Assembly: GCA_903924465.1 (NCBI GenBank)
Contig: CAIYBN010000082.1
Coordinates: 158,163 to 222,162 of the forward strand
Direction of reading: 5' to 3'
Length of the DNA stretch: 64,000 nt
Source of the DNA: an uncultured Myxococcales bacterium
Lineage (GTDB): Bacteria > Myxococcota_A > UBA9042
Part shown: piece after piece, positions 45,450 through 55,181 of the stretch
Layout: each line of letters begins with the position of its first letter
Numbering within the stretch: position 1 is the first letter of the stretch
The notes under the pieces: generated by a model
Seen by the model: the letters and a program-made list of their open reading frames with translations, nothing else
Database searches by the model: none
Told to the model about the DNA's origin: nothing
Made by a program: the position numbers and the translations under genes

Positions 45450-45929
45450 ATGGCGACGCCGCAGAAGAGCAAAAAATTCGACAAGGAAGGCTTTCGGCTG
45501 ATCGCCAGCTTCAAGAAGGCCGAGCTCGACTACGAAATCGATGAGCGTCTGGAAGCGGGCATCCAGCTGCATGGCTCCGAAGTCAAAGTCCTGCGCGCTG
45601 GCAAGTGCGTGATTTCCGGGGCGCATGTCCGCGTGATCGGTGGCGAGGCGCTGATCTTCGGGATGCAGATTCCAGAATATCCGTGGGCCAACCAGTTCAA
45701 CCACGAGCCGGATCGGTCGCGGAAGTTGCTGCTGCACAAGCGGGAAATTGAGCATCTGCGCGATTGTCTGGAAGCGAAGGGCTCGGCGTGCGTGCCGATT
45801 CGCGTGTATTTTCAGGGAGCAAAGGTCAAAATCGAGTTGGCCGTGGGCACCGGCCGCAAGCATCACGACCGGCGCGAGGCGATCAAGGACCGCGAGATGA
45901 AGCGCGAGATTTCGCGCGTCCATCGGTAA
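45450..45929 (+). CDS. smpB: SsrA-binding protein SmpB
   Basis: A 159-residue protein required with tmRNA to rescue stalled ribosomes. Family motifs are YEIDERLEAGIQLHGSEVK, LRAGKCVISGAHV, PEYPWANQFNHEPDRSRKLL, LHKREIEHL, and the basic tail with REAIKDREMKREISRV that enters the ribosomal decoding site. The ATG at 45450 is chosen because the ~10 preceding residues lie outside SmpB. It follows the pseudouridine-synthase gene on the same strand and converges with the TolC-like gene 18 bases away. No tmRNA gene was recognised in the window. Confidence 0.95.
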   Translation: MATPQKSKKFDKEGFRLIASFKKAELDYEIDERLEAGIQLHGSEVKVLRAGKCVISGAHVRVIGGEALIFGMQIPEYPWANQFNHEPDRSRKLLLHKREIEHLRDCLEAKGSACVPIRVYFQGAKVKIELAVGTGRKHHDRREAIKDREMKREISRVHR

Positions 45930-45947
45930 GGCGAAGTCGGCGGCAGT

Positions 45948-47231
45948 TCACATCCCCGGCATCCCGCCGGGTGTCGGCTCAGGCACCGCGGGATTGGGCA
46001 GCGAAATCGCGGTCGACGACATCGCCGCTGCGTCCGGATCCCCGTCGCGCAGCCAGAGCCAACGCGCGCGCGCCGCCAACCACGCGTCGTCCAGGGCCAC
46101 CAATTGCAATTCCAAATCGACCAGCCGGTGTTCTGATTCCGCCAACTCCACCGCCGCACCCGTCCCGGACGCCACGGCCGGCATCGCCGCGTGAACAGCC
46201 CGCTCTGCCAGCGGCAAAACGCGGTCCCGCAGCCCAACGCGCCTCGCTTGGAGTTCTTGCATTGCCGTCCACGACTGCGCCAGCGCCACGGCAATGCGCC
46301 GCGAACGCGCCTGCTTGTCGGCTGAAAGCGCAGCAGCGTCCGATTGTGCCGCAACGACCTGACCATCGACGCGATCGCGACCACTGCCAAAACCCGGCCA
46401 GCGCAGCCCCACAGTCAGCAGAAAGCCGATCGGCATGTCGGGACCGTTCATCAGGCCGACACCGGGCATCAGCGTCAGCGCCGAGCTGGCTTTGGCGGCC
46501 GTCACGCGGGCCTGTGCCGCCGCTTGTTGCGCTGAAATTCGCGCGAGGACTGGATGTTCCACGCCCGCATGGTCCACGCGCGTCGGCGCGTCCGGCAACG
46601 TCAGGACCGGCTCCGTGACGCGCGACTCGCCCAGCCACGTGCGCATTTGGTCGCCCAGTCCCGCGATCAGCAGCGTCACGCTCTCCTGCTCGACCCGCAG
46701 TCGCTCGACGTCAGCCTGCAGCCGCGCGAGCCGCGCCGCGGACACACCGCCGGTCGCCATTTGCCGGGTCATGGCCGTGATCAGGGCATCACCCATCTGG
46801 ACGTGGTGCGCCAGAATGGCCTTGCGCACGTGCACCGACCGCCAAGCCGCGAAGAGCGTCCGCGCCTGCCACGCCAGTTCCGCTTCCGCCAAGGGCTGCT
46901 CCGCCGCGACCGCTCGCGCCTGCGCCTGCGCCATCTGCCCACCCGCCTCGCGGGCATTTCCGACCGGCAGCGCCTGTTCCGCCATCAGCATCGTCGTCGG
47001 CTGTGTGCGAAACATCGGGTCCAGTCCGGTCAGCGTCAGCCGCACGCTGGGGTCCGGCAGGCCAAGGTACTGCTTGCCAAGCGATGCAACCGCCTGTGAA
47101 CGTTGGGTAATTGCCTGAAGTTCCGGGGCCTGTTGCAGGACGGCGGCGATCAGCGTTTGTTCGTCCAACAGTGGATCGGCGAAGACTGGCGTCGCCACTG
47201 TCAAGAAGAGCACGCAACCAAATAGACGCAC
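45948..47231 (-). CDS. TolC-family outer-membrane efflux protein
   Basis: About 427 residues. Signal peptide (MRLFGCVLFLTVATPVFA), then two repeats of long helices as in TolC/CusC: VLQQAPELQAITQRSQA and, later, EHPVLARISAQQAAAQARV, each followed by long Ala/Gln/Arg-rich coiled helices, and short strands such as SSALTLMPGVGLMNGP. It would form an outer-membrane duct. The start is GTG at 47231 with AGGGAGG just upstream. No inner-membrane pump or adaptor is adjacent; the upstream neighbour on the same strand is murB. Confidence 0.85.
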   Translation of the reverse strand: MRLFGCVLFLTVATPVFADPLLDEQTLIAAVLQQAPELQAITQRSQAVASLGKQYLGLPDPSVRLTLTGLDPMFRTQPTTMLMAEQALPVGNAREAGGQMAQAQARAVAAEQPLAEAELAWQARTLFAAWRSVHVRKAILAHHVQMGDALITAMTRQMATGGVSAARLARLQADVERLRVEQESVTLLIAGLGDQMRTWLGESRVTEPVLTLPDAPTRVDHAGVEHPVLARISAQQAAAQARVTAAKASSALTLMPGVGLMNGPDMPIGFLLTVGLRWPGFGSGRDRVDGQVVAAQSDAAALSADKQARSRRIAVALAQSWTAMQELQARRVGLRDRVLPLAERAVHAAMPAVASGTGAAVELAESEHRLVDLELQLVALDDAWLAARARWLWLRDGDPDAAAMSSTAISLPNPAVPEPTPGGMPGM

Positions 47232-47319
47232 CGTCGACCTCCCTTTTCCCGAACGAGTATGCACCTCGACCGCATTCTCGTCATGCGACGGTACAACGTT
47301 CGCGCCAACTGCCGGCGCT

Positions 47320-48375
47320 TCAGAACCCCAACAGCACAGGCTCCCGTTGAAGTCGAATGCCCGTCGCGGTTTCCACGCGATCCGCGACTTCACTTGCAAA
47401 GGTCAGAACTTCTGTGGCTGTCGCGCCGCCCCGATTCACCAGCGCGAGCGTGTGTTTGGTTGACAACCCGACGCGGCCGCTGCCGAAGCCGCGCGTCATG
47501 CCGCTGCGCTCGATGAGCCACGCGGCGGAGAGTTTCACGCCGTCGGCGCTGGTCCAAGCCGGCATCGCGCCGGTCGCTGCCAACCGGGTGCGCACCGCAT
47601 CGGCAGTCTCCAGACTCACCACCGGATTGACGAAAAAGGAGCCTACGCTCCGACTGTCCGGGTCGGCGGCATCCACGACCATGCCTTTTTCGCGCCGTAG
47701 ACGCAGCACTGTGGCCCGGACGGTCAGTAGGCCAGCGGCGTCGGCCGTCACGGTCTGGTGTCGCAGGGCCTCCGAGACCTGCGCGTAACGCGTGCACGGC
47801 ATCGCGTGTGTGTGCAGGCGCAGGTACACGCGCGTCACGATCCACCGGCCGGGCGTGCGCTTCCACACGCTGTCGCGGTAGGCAAAGGCGCACTGGGCGG
47901 CGGGCCACGTGGTCAGGCTGCCGTCCGTACTGTCGAACACGTCGACCCGCTGGATGACTTCCGAAACGTCCTGACCGTACGCGCCGATGTTCTGGATCGG
48001 CGCGGAACCCACGCGACCGGGAATTCCCGACAGGCATTCGATGCCGGCAAGTCCGCGGGCGACGCTCCAGCGAACCAGTTCGTCCCAAACCACGCCGGCA
48101 TCCACGCCGACGATTTGGGTATTACCAGCTGCTTCCGTGACTTCCAGTGCGGTGCCGGTGGGTTGAAGCACCAGCCCCGGCAGTCCGGCGTCGGCGACAA
48201 TCACGTTGCTGCCGCCACCCAGCAGCCACCACGGCACGTCCTGCTGCGTTGCGAATTCCAGACCTTGGCGCAGTTCGTCGACGTTCTGCCACGGCAGCAG
48301 CCAGCGCGCCGGCCCACCGACGCCCAGCGTCGTCAAGGCGCCCAGCGGCACGTTTTCCCGCAGCCCTTCAGGCAT
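47320..48375 (-). CDS. murB: UDP-N-acetylenolpyruvoylglucosamine reductase
   Basis: A 351-residue FAD enzyme that reduces UDP-GlcNAc-enolpyruvate to UDP-MurNAc in peptidoglycan synthesis. It has GGGSNVIVADAGLPGLVL (FAD), GIPGRVGSAPIQNIGAYGQ, SVGSFFVNPVVS and the late AAWLIERSGMTRGFGSGRVG with KHTLALVN. The order and the IQNIGAYG motif place it with the type I (E. coli-like) enzymes. The start overlaps the recQ stop by eight bases (ATGCCTGA), so the pair is probably translated together although their roles differ. Confidence 0.95.
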   Translation of the reverse strand: MPEGLRENVPLGALTTLGVGGPARWLLPWQNVDELRQGLEFATQQDVPWWLLGGGSNVIVADAGLPGLVLQPTGTALEVTEAAGNTQIVGVDAGVVWDELVRWSVARGLAGIECLSGIPGRVGSAPIQNIGAYGQDVSEVIQRVDVFDSTDGSLTTWPAAQCAFAYRDSVWKRTPGRWIVTRVYLRLHTHAMPCTRYAQVSEALRHQTVTADAAGLLTVRATVLRLRREKGMVVDAADPDSRSVGSFFVNPVVSLETADAVRTRLAATGAMPAWTSADGVKLSAAWLIERSGMTRGFGSGRVGLSTKHTLALVNRGGATATEVLTFASEVADRVETATGIRLQREPVLLGF

Positions 48376-50425
48376 GACCCGCCACCCGCACTTCTGCCAG
48401 CAATTCCGCGCCGTACGTCTCGGCTTTGTGCGCGCCGATCCCTGACACCGTCAACAATTGCGCCATCGTCTGCGGCAATGTCGTCGCGATTTCCAACAGC
48501 GTCGCATCGCGCAGGATCACAAACGCGGGCACGCCTTGGGCACGCGCGCGCCCCAAGCGCCACGCTTTCAGGCGATCCAGCACGCCCGGGTCCGCATCGG
48601 ACGGTGGCGCAACCGCGCTCTTCACCCGCCGCGCCGGTTTGCTCTTGCCGCGGGCCAACGCCGCTGGATCCTTGTGTTCGGCCTCGATTTGCACGTCCGC
48701 CAGCCAATCGTCGCCGTCCGCCAGCGCCCCCGGCGTCAGCTTCACGGTGGCATAGCGAATCGTCTGGCCTTCCTTCTCAAATGCATCCTCGCTCAGTTCA
48801 ACCAGTCCGGCGCGATCCAGCGCAGCCAGCAGCCGGTCAAACAGCTTGCGGTCCAACGTCTCGGCGAATTCCTCGCGATGCAATTTCGCTGTGCCCATCG
48901 CGCGGCGCGGCACTGCCGCCAAAATCCGCGCCAGCAGCTTGCGTTCCATGCCATCGGGACCGCGCGAACGCCGCACGATCGACTCCGCTGGCGCACAATG
49001 GTCACACCGTCCGCAGGAAATCGCCGCGTCGCCGTGATCGCCAAAATAGCGAATCAACGCCTGCATGCGGCAACCGGTCGCACGGGCAAACGTAAACACT
49101 TCGCCGATTTGTGCTTCGCGGTGCAGCCGCTGCTTCGTGTAGGCCACCGACCAGTTCGTCGTCTCCGGCCGTGGCCGGACGATGTCGTCCAGATCCAGCG
49201 TGACGGCCAGCTGCCCCCACAGTTTTTCCAGAGCGGCTTCAGCGACTTGCAGTTCCAGGCCGCTGCGCCGCAACAACGCATCGCGCTCCTGACCCTCCGC
49301 GGGAATTTGCCCATGGAGCTTTTCCAGCACGCTGAGCGGCGGGTAGGCGCGGTCAAAGAAGTGCGTGTGCAGGTGGCGATCCGCGGCGCTCCACAGCGTG
49401 ATGGCGTACGACGGCAGGCCATCGCGGCCCGCGCGGCCGATTTCCTGGTAGTAGCTCTCGATCGAGCCCGGCAGCCCCAAATGCAGCACCGTCCGGATGT
49501 CGGACTTGTCCACGCCCATGCCGAAAGCCACGGTCGCGACGACGACTTCCAACTTGCCATTTTGGAAGGCATCTTGCACGGCGCTGCGGCGGTCCGCGGT
49601 CATGCCGGCGTGATAGCCATCGGCGCGCACGTCCTTGCCCAATAGCGCCACCAGTTCGTCGACTTTGGCCCGGCTCGGCACGTACGCAATCGCCGGCAGC
49701 CGCGCCTTGTCGCGCAGGATCTCGACGACTTTCGCCATGCGCGCGCCGGGCGCAATATCGACCATTTCCACCGCCAGATTGTCGCGCCGAAAACCGCGGA
49801 TGAAGCGGCTCGCATCGGGAATGCCCAACTGCTCGACGATGTCCTGCTGCACGCGCACCGTCGCGGTCGCCGTCAGCGCGATGGTCGGTGTGCCCGCCGC
49901 GCGCAGCTCCGGCAGACGCTCGCCCAAAAGCCGATAATCCGGGCGAAAATCGTGACCCCACATGGAAATGCAGTGCGCTTCGTCCACCGCGATCAGGTTC
50001 GGCGGTCGCTGCATGAGGCGCGGCACGAAACCCGGCACACGCAGACGCTCCGGCGCGAGAATCAGGAATTCCAGTTCGCCCGCCAGCCAACGCCGCAGTG
50101 CGTTCTGCGAATCGCCGCGCGGCCGGCCGGAATGGATGCGGTCCGCGGCAATGCCGTTCGCCAGCAGCTTCAAACACTGGTCTTCCATCAGCGCAATCAG
50201 CGGGCTGATGACCAGCACGCCGCCGCGACTCGGCACCTGCATTTGCCGCGCCAAGCCGGGCAGTTGATAACACAGCGACTTTCCGCCGCCGGTCGGCATC
50301 ACGAGCAGGGAATCCGCCCCGCGCGTCACCGCCTCGCAGACTTCCCGCTGGTGTGGCCGAAAGCGCTCCAGGTGGAAGCGGTCGTGCAGCAGGGCGTCGA
50401 GATCGGGGAGCACGGGCAGCGTCAT
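48368..50425 (-). CDS. recQ: RecQ-type ATP-dependent DNA helicase
   Basis: About 685 residues. SF2 helicase motifs are complete: MPTGGGKSLCYQLP (Walker A), the DEAH box in AVDEAHCISMWGHDFRP, LTATAT, VATVAFGMGVDKSDIR and SYYQEIGRAGRDG. A RecQ zinc site follows (CGRCDHC with upstream Cys), then the winged-helix region and a C-terminal HRDC-like domain (LDRLKAWRLGRARAQGVPAF). It unwinds forked and recombination DNA. The ATG at 50425 is the first that fits the family N-terminus. Divergent from nadB. Confidence 0.94.
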   Translation of the reverse strand: MTLPVLPDLDALLHDRFHLERFRPHQREVCEAVTRGADSLLVMPTGGGKSLCYQLPGLARQMQVPSRGGVLVISPLIALMEDQCLKLLANGIAADRIHSGRPRGDSQNALRRWLAGELEFLILAPERLRVPGFVPRLMQRPPNLIAVDEAHCISMWGHDFRPDYRLLGERLPELRAAGTPTIALTATATVRVQQDIVEQLGIPDASRFIRGFRRDNLAVEMVDIAPGARMAKVVEILRDKARLPAIAYVPSRAKVDELVALLGKDVRADGYHAGMTADRRSAVQDAFQNGKLEVVVATVAFGMGVDKSDIRTVLHLGLPGSIESYYQEIGRAGRDGLPSYAITLWSAADRHLHTHFFDRAYPPLSVLEKLHGQIPAEGQERDALLRRSGLELQVAEAALEKLWGQLAVTLDLDDIVRPRPETTNWSVAYTKQRLHREAQIGEVFTFARATGCRMQALIRYFGDHGDAAISCGRCDHCAPAESIVRRSRGPDGMERKLLARILAAVPRRAMGTAKLHREEFAETLDRKLFDRLLAALDRAGLVELSEDAFEKEGQTIRYATVKLTPGALADGDDWLADVQIEAEHKDPAALARGKSKPARRVKSAVAPPSDADPGVLDRLKAWRLGRARAQGVPAFVILRDATLLEIATTLPQTMAQLLTVSGIGAHKAETYGAELLAEVRVAGHA

Positions 50426-50551
50426 AGCGGCGCGAGTGGAGCGCATCTGGGGTGGAACCGCAAGCATCGTTCGCATCTCAAGCCGGATCCGCCCGGCACG
50501 ATGATGTTCGCGCATTCGCGGTTTTTGCCGCGCATGGTAGAGTGCGGGGCC

Positions 50552-52186
50552 ATGGATACTGTGCAGAAAGCTGACGTCTTGGTGATTGGTTCGGGTATCG
50601 CGGGTCTCACGTACGCGTTGCATCTGGCTGATTTTGCTTCAGTTCTCCTCGTCACGAAGCGCGCGCTGGCGGATGCCAACACGGCTTGGGCGCAAGGTGG
50701 AATCGCCGCAGTTCTGGATCCTGCGTCGGACAGCTTTGCGACCCACGTGGCCGACACGCTGACTGCGGGAGCAGGACTCTGTCGGCGCGATGTCGTTGAA
50801 ATGATTGTCGAACATGGCCCGGTAGCCATCGCCCGGCTGATCGAGCTGGGCGTCGACTTCGATCGCGGCGCTGCGGGCGAACTGCTTCTTGCCCGCGAGG
50901 GCGGTCACAGCGTCCGCCGCGTCGTGCATCACGCCGATTCGACGGGTGAAGCCATCGAGCTCGCACTGGTCGAACGCTTGCGTCGGCATGCCAACATTCG
51001 CATCCTGGAGCATCACCTGGCGGTCGATTTGATCACGCGCGGGCGGATTGCCAAGGGACAGCGGCAATGTCATCCGGGCGGGCGCGGCGATCGCGTGCTG
51101 GGCGCGTACGTGCTCGACACGCGGGCGATGCGCGTGGTGCCGCTGGCGGCGCAAGTGGTGTGCTTGGCCACGGGTGGCTCGGGCAAGGTCTATCGCTACA
51201 CGACGAATCCGGACGTGGCAACGGGCGATGGCCTGGCGATGGCCTGGCGGGCGGGCGCGCGCGTGGCGAACATGGAGTTCTTCCAGTTCCATCCGACGTG
51301 TCTGTTTCATCCTCAGGTGAAAAACTTTCTGATTTCAGAAGCTTTACGCGGAGAGGGTGGTATCCTGCGCAATGTGTCCGGTGAAGCGTTCATGCCGCGC
51401 TACCACGCACTGCGCGATTTGGCGCCGCGCGACATCGTGGCGCGGGCGATCGACACGGAGCTCAAGCAGTCGGGGGCGGACAGCGTGTTTCTGGACATGA
51501 CGCACCTGCCCGGCGATTTTCTGGAAGAGCGCTTTCCGACGATTTTTGCGACCTGCATGGGCCTCGGCATCGACATTCGCACGCAGCCCATTCCGGTCGT
51601 ACCAGCCGCGCACTACCAATGCGGCGGCGTTGAGGTGGACCTGCACGGCCGGACGAACATCGACCGGCTGCTGGCCATTGGCGAGGTGTCCTGCACCGGT
51701 CTGCACGGCGCGAACCGGCTGGCGTCCAATTCGCTGCTGGAAGGCGTCGTGTATGCGGAGACGGCGGCGGAGCAGACGCGCGCGCTGTTGGCCCAACCGC
51801 TGGACGCAACGGAATTGGACGTGCCGGAATGGGATACGGGCAGCGCCGGCGATGCGGACGAAATCGTCGTCGTCAAGCAGAGTTGGGACGAGATTCGCCG
51901 GCTGATGTGGAACTACGTCGGCATCGTGCGGACCAACCGGCGGCTGCTGCGGGCCCAGCGCCGACTGCGCCTCATCGAGCAGGAAGTGCGCGAAGATTAT
52001 TGGCGTTTTCACTTGACGCCGGATCTTGTCGAGCTGCGCAACATCACAACGGTGGCATTGCTGATCGTCGAGAGCGCGCTGTCACGTCAGGAATCCCGTG
52101 GGCTGCACTGGAGCGCAGATTATCCGGAGACGGACGACGAACACTGGCTGCACGACACGATTCGCCAGCGTTCGCCGTCGGAATAG
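50552..52186 (+). CDS. nadB: L-aspartate oxidase
   Basis: A 544-residue flavoprotein that oxidises L-aspartate to iminoaspartate, the first step of NAD synthesis. It has the FAD Rossmann motif VLVIGSGIAGLTYALHLA, TAWAQGGIAAV, GGHSVRRVVHHADSTG, ATGGSGKVY, MEFFQFHPT, SEALRGEGGILRN and GEVSCTGLHGANRLASNSLLEG, with a C-terminal helical domain. Length and motifs match NadB. No nadA or nadC is nearby. The start is ATG at 50552 (an ATG at 50534 would add six residues). Confidence 0.95.
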   Translation: MDTVQKADVLVIGSGIAGLTYALHLADFASVLLVTKRALADANTAWAQGGIAAVLDPASDSFATHVADTLTAGAGLCRRDVVEMIVEHGPVAIARLIELGVDFDRGAAGELLLAREGGHSVRRVVHHADSTGEAIELALVERLRRHANIRILEHHLAVDLITRGRIAKGQRQCHPGGRGDRVLGAYVLDTRAMRVVPLAAQVVCLATGGSGKVYRYTTNPDVATGDGLAMAWRAGARVANMEFFQFHPTCLFHPQVKNFLISEALRGEGGILRNVSGEAFMPRYHALRDLAPRDIVARAIDTELKQSGADSVFLDMTHLPGDFLEERFPTIFATCMGLGIDIRTQPIPVVPAAHYQCGGVEVDLHGRTNIDRLLAIGEVSCTGLHGANRLASNSLLEGVVYAETAAEQTRALLAQPLDATELDVPEWDTGSAGDADEIVVVKQSWDEIRRLMWNYVGIVRTNRRLLRAQRRLRLIEQEVREDYWRFHLTPDLVELRNITTVALLIVESALSRQESRGLHWSADYPETDDEHWLHDTIRQRSPSE

Positions 52187-52189
52187 CCG

Positions 52190-52840
52190 CTACAACCCGT
52201 GAAAAGGCGTCAGCACCAAGTGATGGAGCGCTTCGACCGCTTGCGGATCGGTGCTCGTCAGTTCGACACCCGTCTGATCGGCGGCCGGATTGGCGACCAC
52301 GCCTTTGATGGCGAATGGACACAGCGCGTCTTCGCCATAGCCGTGGGCGTGGGCGAATGCCAGATTGCAACGCATATGCGCCAGCACCGTGGGCAAACGT
52401 TTGGGGCCGGTGTGCAGGCGGACGCCGTTGGGCAACGTCGCCATGGCATCGCTCATCAGCGTTGGGCAGGCGAAGCGTTCACCCGCCGTAATGCCCTGGC
52501 AGGCCACGTCCTCGAACTTTTCCAACTGGAGCGCAGCCTGCTCGTGCTGTTTGGCGTGCCGCGCGTGCGCCTCGGCGTCGGCCAGGTGCGCTGAGGTCGG
52601 ATTGACCGTCACCAGGATTCCCGCCGCACCTTCCACGCCGGCTGGGCCGCTCGGACCAATTTGCGTGAGTTGCTCGGCGCCTGGGTCATACAGCGCTTTG
52701 TCGGCTTTTGCTTCCTGACGCTCCTTGGCTGCCTCCACTTCGTGGCCTTCTTCCGTTGTTTCCATGACTTGCACGGATGGAGCTCCGCAAGATAGCAGGA
52801 GAATTGTCGCCCCTTTCCCTATGGATCCGAAATTGCGCAT
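52190..52840 (-). CDS. Lipoprotein of unknown function
   Basis: A 216-residue protein whose leader ends ATILLLSCGAPS, a good lipobox. A charged, probably helical stretch (GHEVEAAKERQEAKADKAL, later HARHAKQHEQAALQLEKFED) precedes a C-terminal region with three cysteines and the repeated His-Leu pairs. I recognise no domain. It converges with nadB (three bases between stops) and lies downstream of the lytic transglycosylase gene on the same strand, about 100 bases away, so it could be part of an envelope-maintenance unit, but this is guesswork. Confidence 0.6.
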   Translation of the reverse strand: MRNFGSIGKGATILLLSCGAPSVQVMETTEEGHEVEAAKERQEAKADKALYDPGAEQLTQIGPSGPAGVEGAAGILVTVNPTSAHLADAEAHARHAKQHEQAALQLEKFEDVACQGITAGERFACPTLMSDAMATLPNGVRLHTGPKRLPTVLAHMRCNLAFAHAHGYGEDALCPFAIKGVVANPAADQTGVELTSTDPQAVEALHHLVLTPFHGL

Positions 52841-52943
52841 GAACCACCTCCTTGAGATGACAGATAAGCACGTTGTGGCGTACGCGCATGGAAAACGTCA
52901 CGCTGTGGCTTGATCGGCGGCGAATTTTCCAGCTGCGCGCGGG

Positions 52944-55181
52944 TCAGAAGCTCGGATCGCGAAGCCAGGTGGCTTGCCACTGCTGCGGGAGGAGCTGGCG
53001 GCGGAAGTGGCGCGCCCGCTCAGGCGTCTCGTAGATCGCCAGATACCGCAGAAAATGCCCAACGACCATGCGCACATAGTTGCGTGACTCATGCGGTCCG
53101 ATGTCGTCGATCATCTCATCCAGTGCCAGATTGCGCTGGCCCGACTGACGCAAGTGGTGCTCCATCAACATCGGCCCACCGTTGTAGCTGGCGATAGCGA
53201 AAGGCAACTGCTCGCCGAACTTGTGGTACAGCGCGCCCAGGTACTGCGCACCCCAGCGGATGTTGTACTGCGGCAGCATCAGCATCCAAAGTTGGTAGTC
53301 GTCGTGCGCGTCGGTAGCCAGCCGCGCCGCCGTGCGATCCAGCAGTTCCAGCAGGCCGTAAGCCGGGGCACCTGAGATGAGCCACGGCTTGTAGCGTGAT
53401 TCCTGAAGCATGTGCGCGTAAATCATCCATTCCGGCGCGCCGGAACGTTTCGCTGCCGCCACCACGTGCGTGGCATAGGCGCGTGGGTAGATGGCCCGCC
53501 AATGATCCACCGTCGCGGCGGTCGGCAGCGTCTTCAGCACGTCCTGCCATTCCGTCATGGCATCCTGGCGCTCTTCCGCGTACTGCTCCAGCGGATCAGC
53601 CAGGTCTCGCTCCAGCTCGGCCAGCCGGCCTTTGCCCAGCGCTTTGGTCAGCTTCTTGCGCACCGCTTCCAACACCAGCCGCGCCGAGTCCGGCTCGCCC
53701 AGGTGCACGGCCATCCGCAGGCGGCGCAGTTCAGGCGTCAGGTGCAGGCCGGCAAACGGGTCATGCGGCCGCATTGCGATCCTGGACAAATCCGGCAGCT
53801 TGGGCACGCGCTTGCCTTCGCCCCATGCCTGCAGCAGGTCTTCGGCAAGCGCGCTGTACCAGGACAGTGGATGGCGATCGAGCACGGACACCAGCATGTC
53901 GACGGCTTCCGGCCGCTTGCCCAGCTTGTCCAGACATTTGCCCATCCAGTACCGCGCCTTGCCGCCCACCAGCGGATTCTTGTCGGCTATCAGCGGGTTC
54001 AAAGTCTGGATCGCCAAGTCGCAGGCACCGCCACGCAGCTGCCAGTAGCCGACGAACCACAGGTATTTGCCGAAATCGATGCCCTTGCGATCCTGATCCA
54101 ACGCCGTCTGCAAGTAGGCCGCGGCCTCCAACGAGCGACCGGCCACATGCATGGCGCGCGCGCGGTCGTAGGCGACGTCCACCCGCTTTTCGTTGCTCAC
54201 GCCTGGATAGCGCTGAAACCACTTGTCAAATTCAGCCAGTCCGTCGTCCAGACGTCCGAGCTTGGTCAGCACCAGTGCGTACGACGTGAGCGCCTGCTGG
54301 GCAAGCGGTTCGCCGTCGCCGATGGCGGCCTCCAGGTACTTCGCCGCGCCCGGATAGTCGTCGCGCAGACGCTCCGTGGCGATTTTGCCCAAATAATAGC
54401 CGACCTCGCTCTTGCGAACGCCCTTGTCCCACAACTTTAGGCCAATTTCGCGGCACCGTTCGTAGGCGCGTCGCGCAAACAGACGCTCCATCCGTTCGAA
54501 CTGTTCCGTGTCGGCCAGGGCGCTCTCCGGCACGGACTGCAGGGCCTCGTCGACAAACGCACTTTCTGGATGTTTCAGGATCAGCTTGCGCCATTGCACC
54601 AGCGCTTCCTGCGGGTGGTTGATGGCCAAATTGCGCGCCGCTCGCGCCAACAATTCGTCGCGTGGCAAATTGAGTTGCGACTTGGCGTAGAGCGTCAACG
54701 CGATGGCGGCAGTCTGATCGCCAGGGCCCACACGTTCCCAGAGGCGGCTGTACAGCAAGTCGGCTGCAGACCAGCGGAATTCGCCAAAGTCATGACGGAG
54801 TTTGTCCAGCGCGTCCAGGGCCGCAGCCGGCTTGCCACTGGCCAGGAGAACTTCCACTTCTGCCCAGCGCCAGGCTTCCGGCAGGACAGCGCGAACCGCA
54901 GTCGCATCGGCAAAGGCCCGTTGCGCGGCTTCACCGTCGCCCAGGCGCGCCAAAGCACGGGCGCGCACAAACGCAGCGACCGACGCGACCTCTGGATCCT
55001 GCGACGACTTCTGAATGGCAAGCAAATCTGCGGGAAGTCCGTCAAGTGCAGCGACGCGCCACCGTTGCACCGCTGCATGCAGCTTGCGCCAACCATCGGC
55101 ATGCGCCGGCAAAGCCAAGAGGAAGCAACTGCTCCACATCAGGCAAACCGCGATGCTGTGACCCCATCGACCCACGCGCAC
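52944..55181 (-). CDS. Soluble lytic transglycosylase, Slt-type
   Basis: A 745-residue exported protein with signal peptide (ending LALPAHADG), a long alpha-helical solenoid of TPR-like hairpins (residues ~30-560), and a C-terminal lysozyme-like domain: the catalytic glutamate in AHMLQESRYKPW, SGAPAYGLLELLDRTA, PQYNIRWGAQYLGAL and AIASYNGGPMLMEHHL. It cleaves peptidoglycan between MurNAc and GlcNAc to give 1,6-anhydro products. GLLELL replaces the usual GLMQLM, so the glutamine is missing. Divergent from the MC1-like gene over ~370 bases. Confidence 0.9.
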   Translation of the reverse strand: MRVGRWGHSIAVCLMWSSCFLLALPAHADGWRKLHAAVQRWRVAALDGLPADLLAIQKSSQDPEVASVAAFVRARALARLGDGEAAQRAFADATAVRAVLPEAWRWAEVEVLLASGKPAAALDALDKLRHDFGEFRWSAADLLYSRLWERVGPGDQTAAIALTLYAKSQLNLPRDELLARAARNLAINHPQEALVQWRKLILKHPESAFVDEALQSVPESALADTEQFERMERLFARRAYERCREIGLKLWDKGVRKSEVGYYLGKIATERLRDDYPGAAKYLEAAIGDGEPLAQQALTSYALVLTKLGRLDDGLAEFDKWFQRYPGVSNEKRVDVAYDRARAMHVAGRSLEAAAYLQTALDQDRKGIDFGKYLWFVGYWQLRGGACDLAIQTLNPLIADKNPLVGGKARYWMGKCLDKLGKRPEAVDMLVSVLDRHPLSWYSALAEDLLQAWGEGKRVPKLPDLSRIAMRPHDPFAGLHLTPELRRLRMAVHLGEPDSARLVLEAVRKKLTKALGKGRLAELERDLADPLEQYAEERQDAMTEWQDVLKTLPTAATVDHWRAIYPRAYATHVVAAAKRSGAPEWMIYAHMLQESRYKPWLISGAPAYGLLELLDRTAARLATDAHDDYQLWMLMLPQYNIRWGAQYLGALYHKFGEQLPFAIASYNGGPMLMEHHLRQSGQRNLALDEMIDDIGPHESRNYVRMVVGHFLRYLAIYETPERARHFRRQLLPQQWQATWLRDPSF

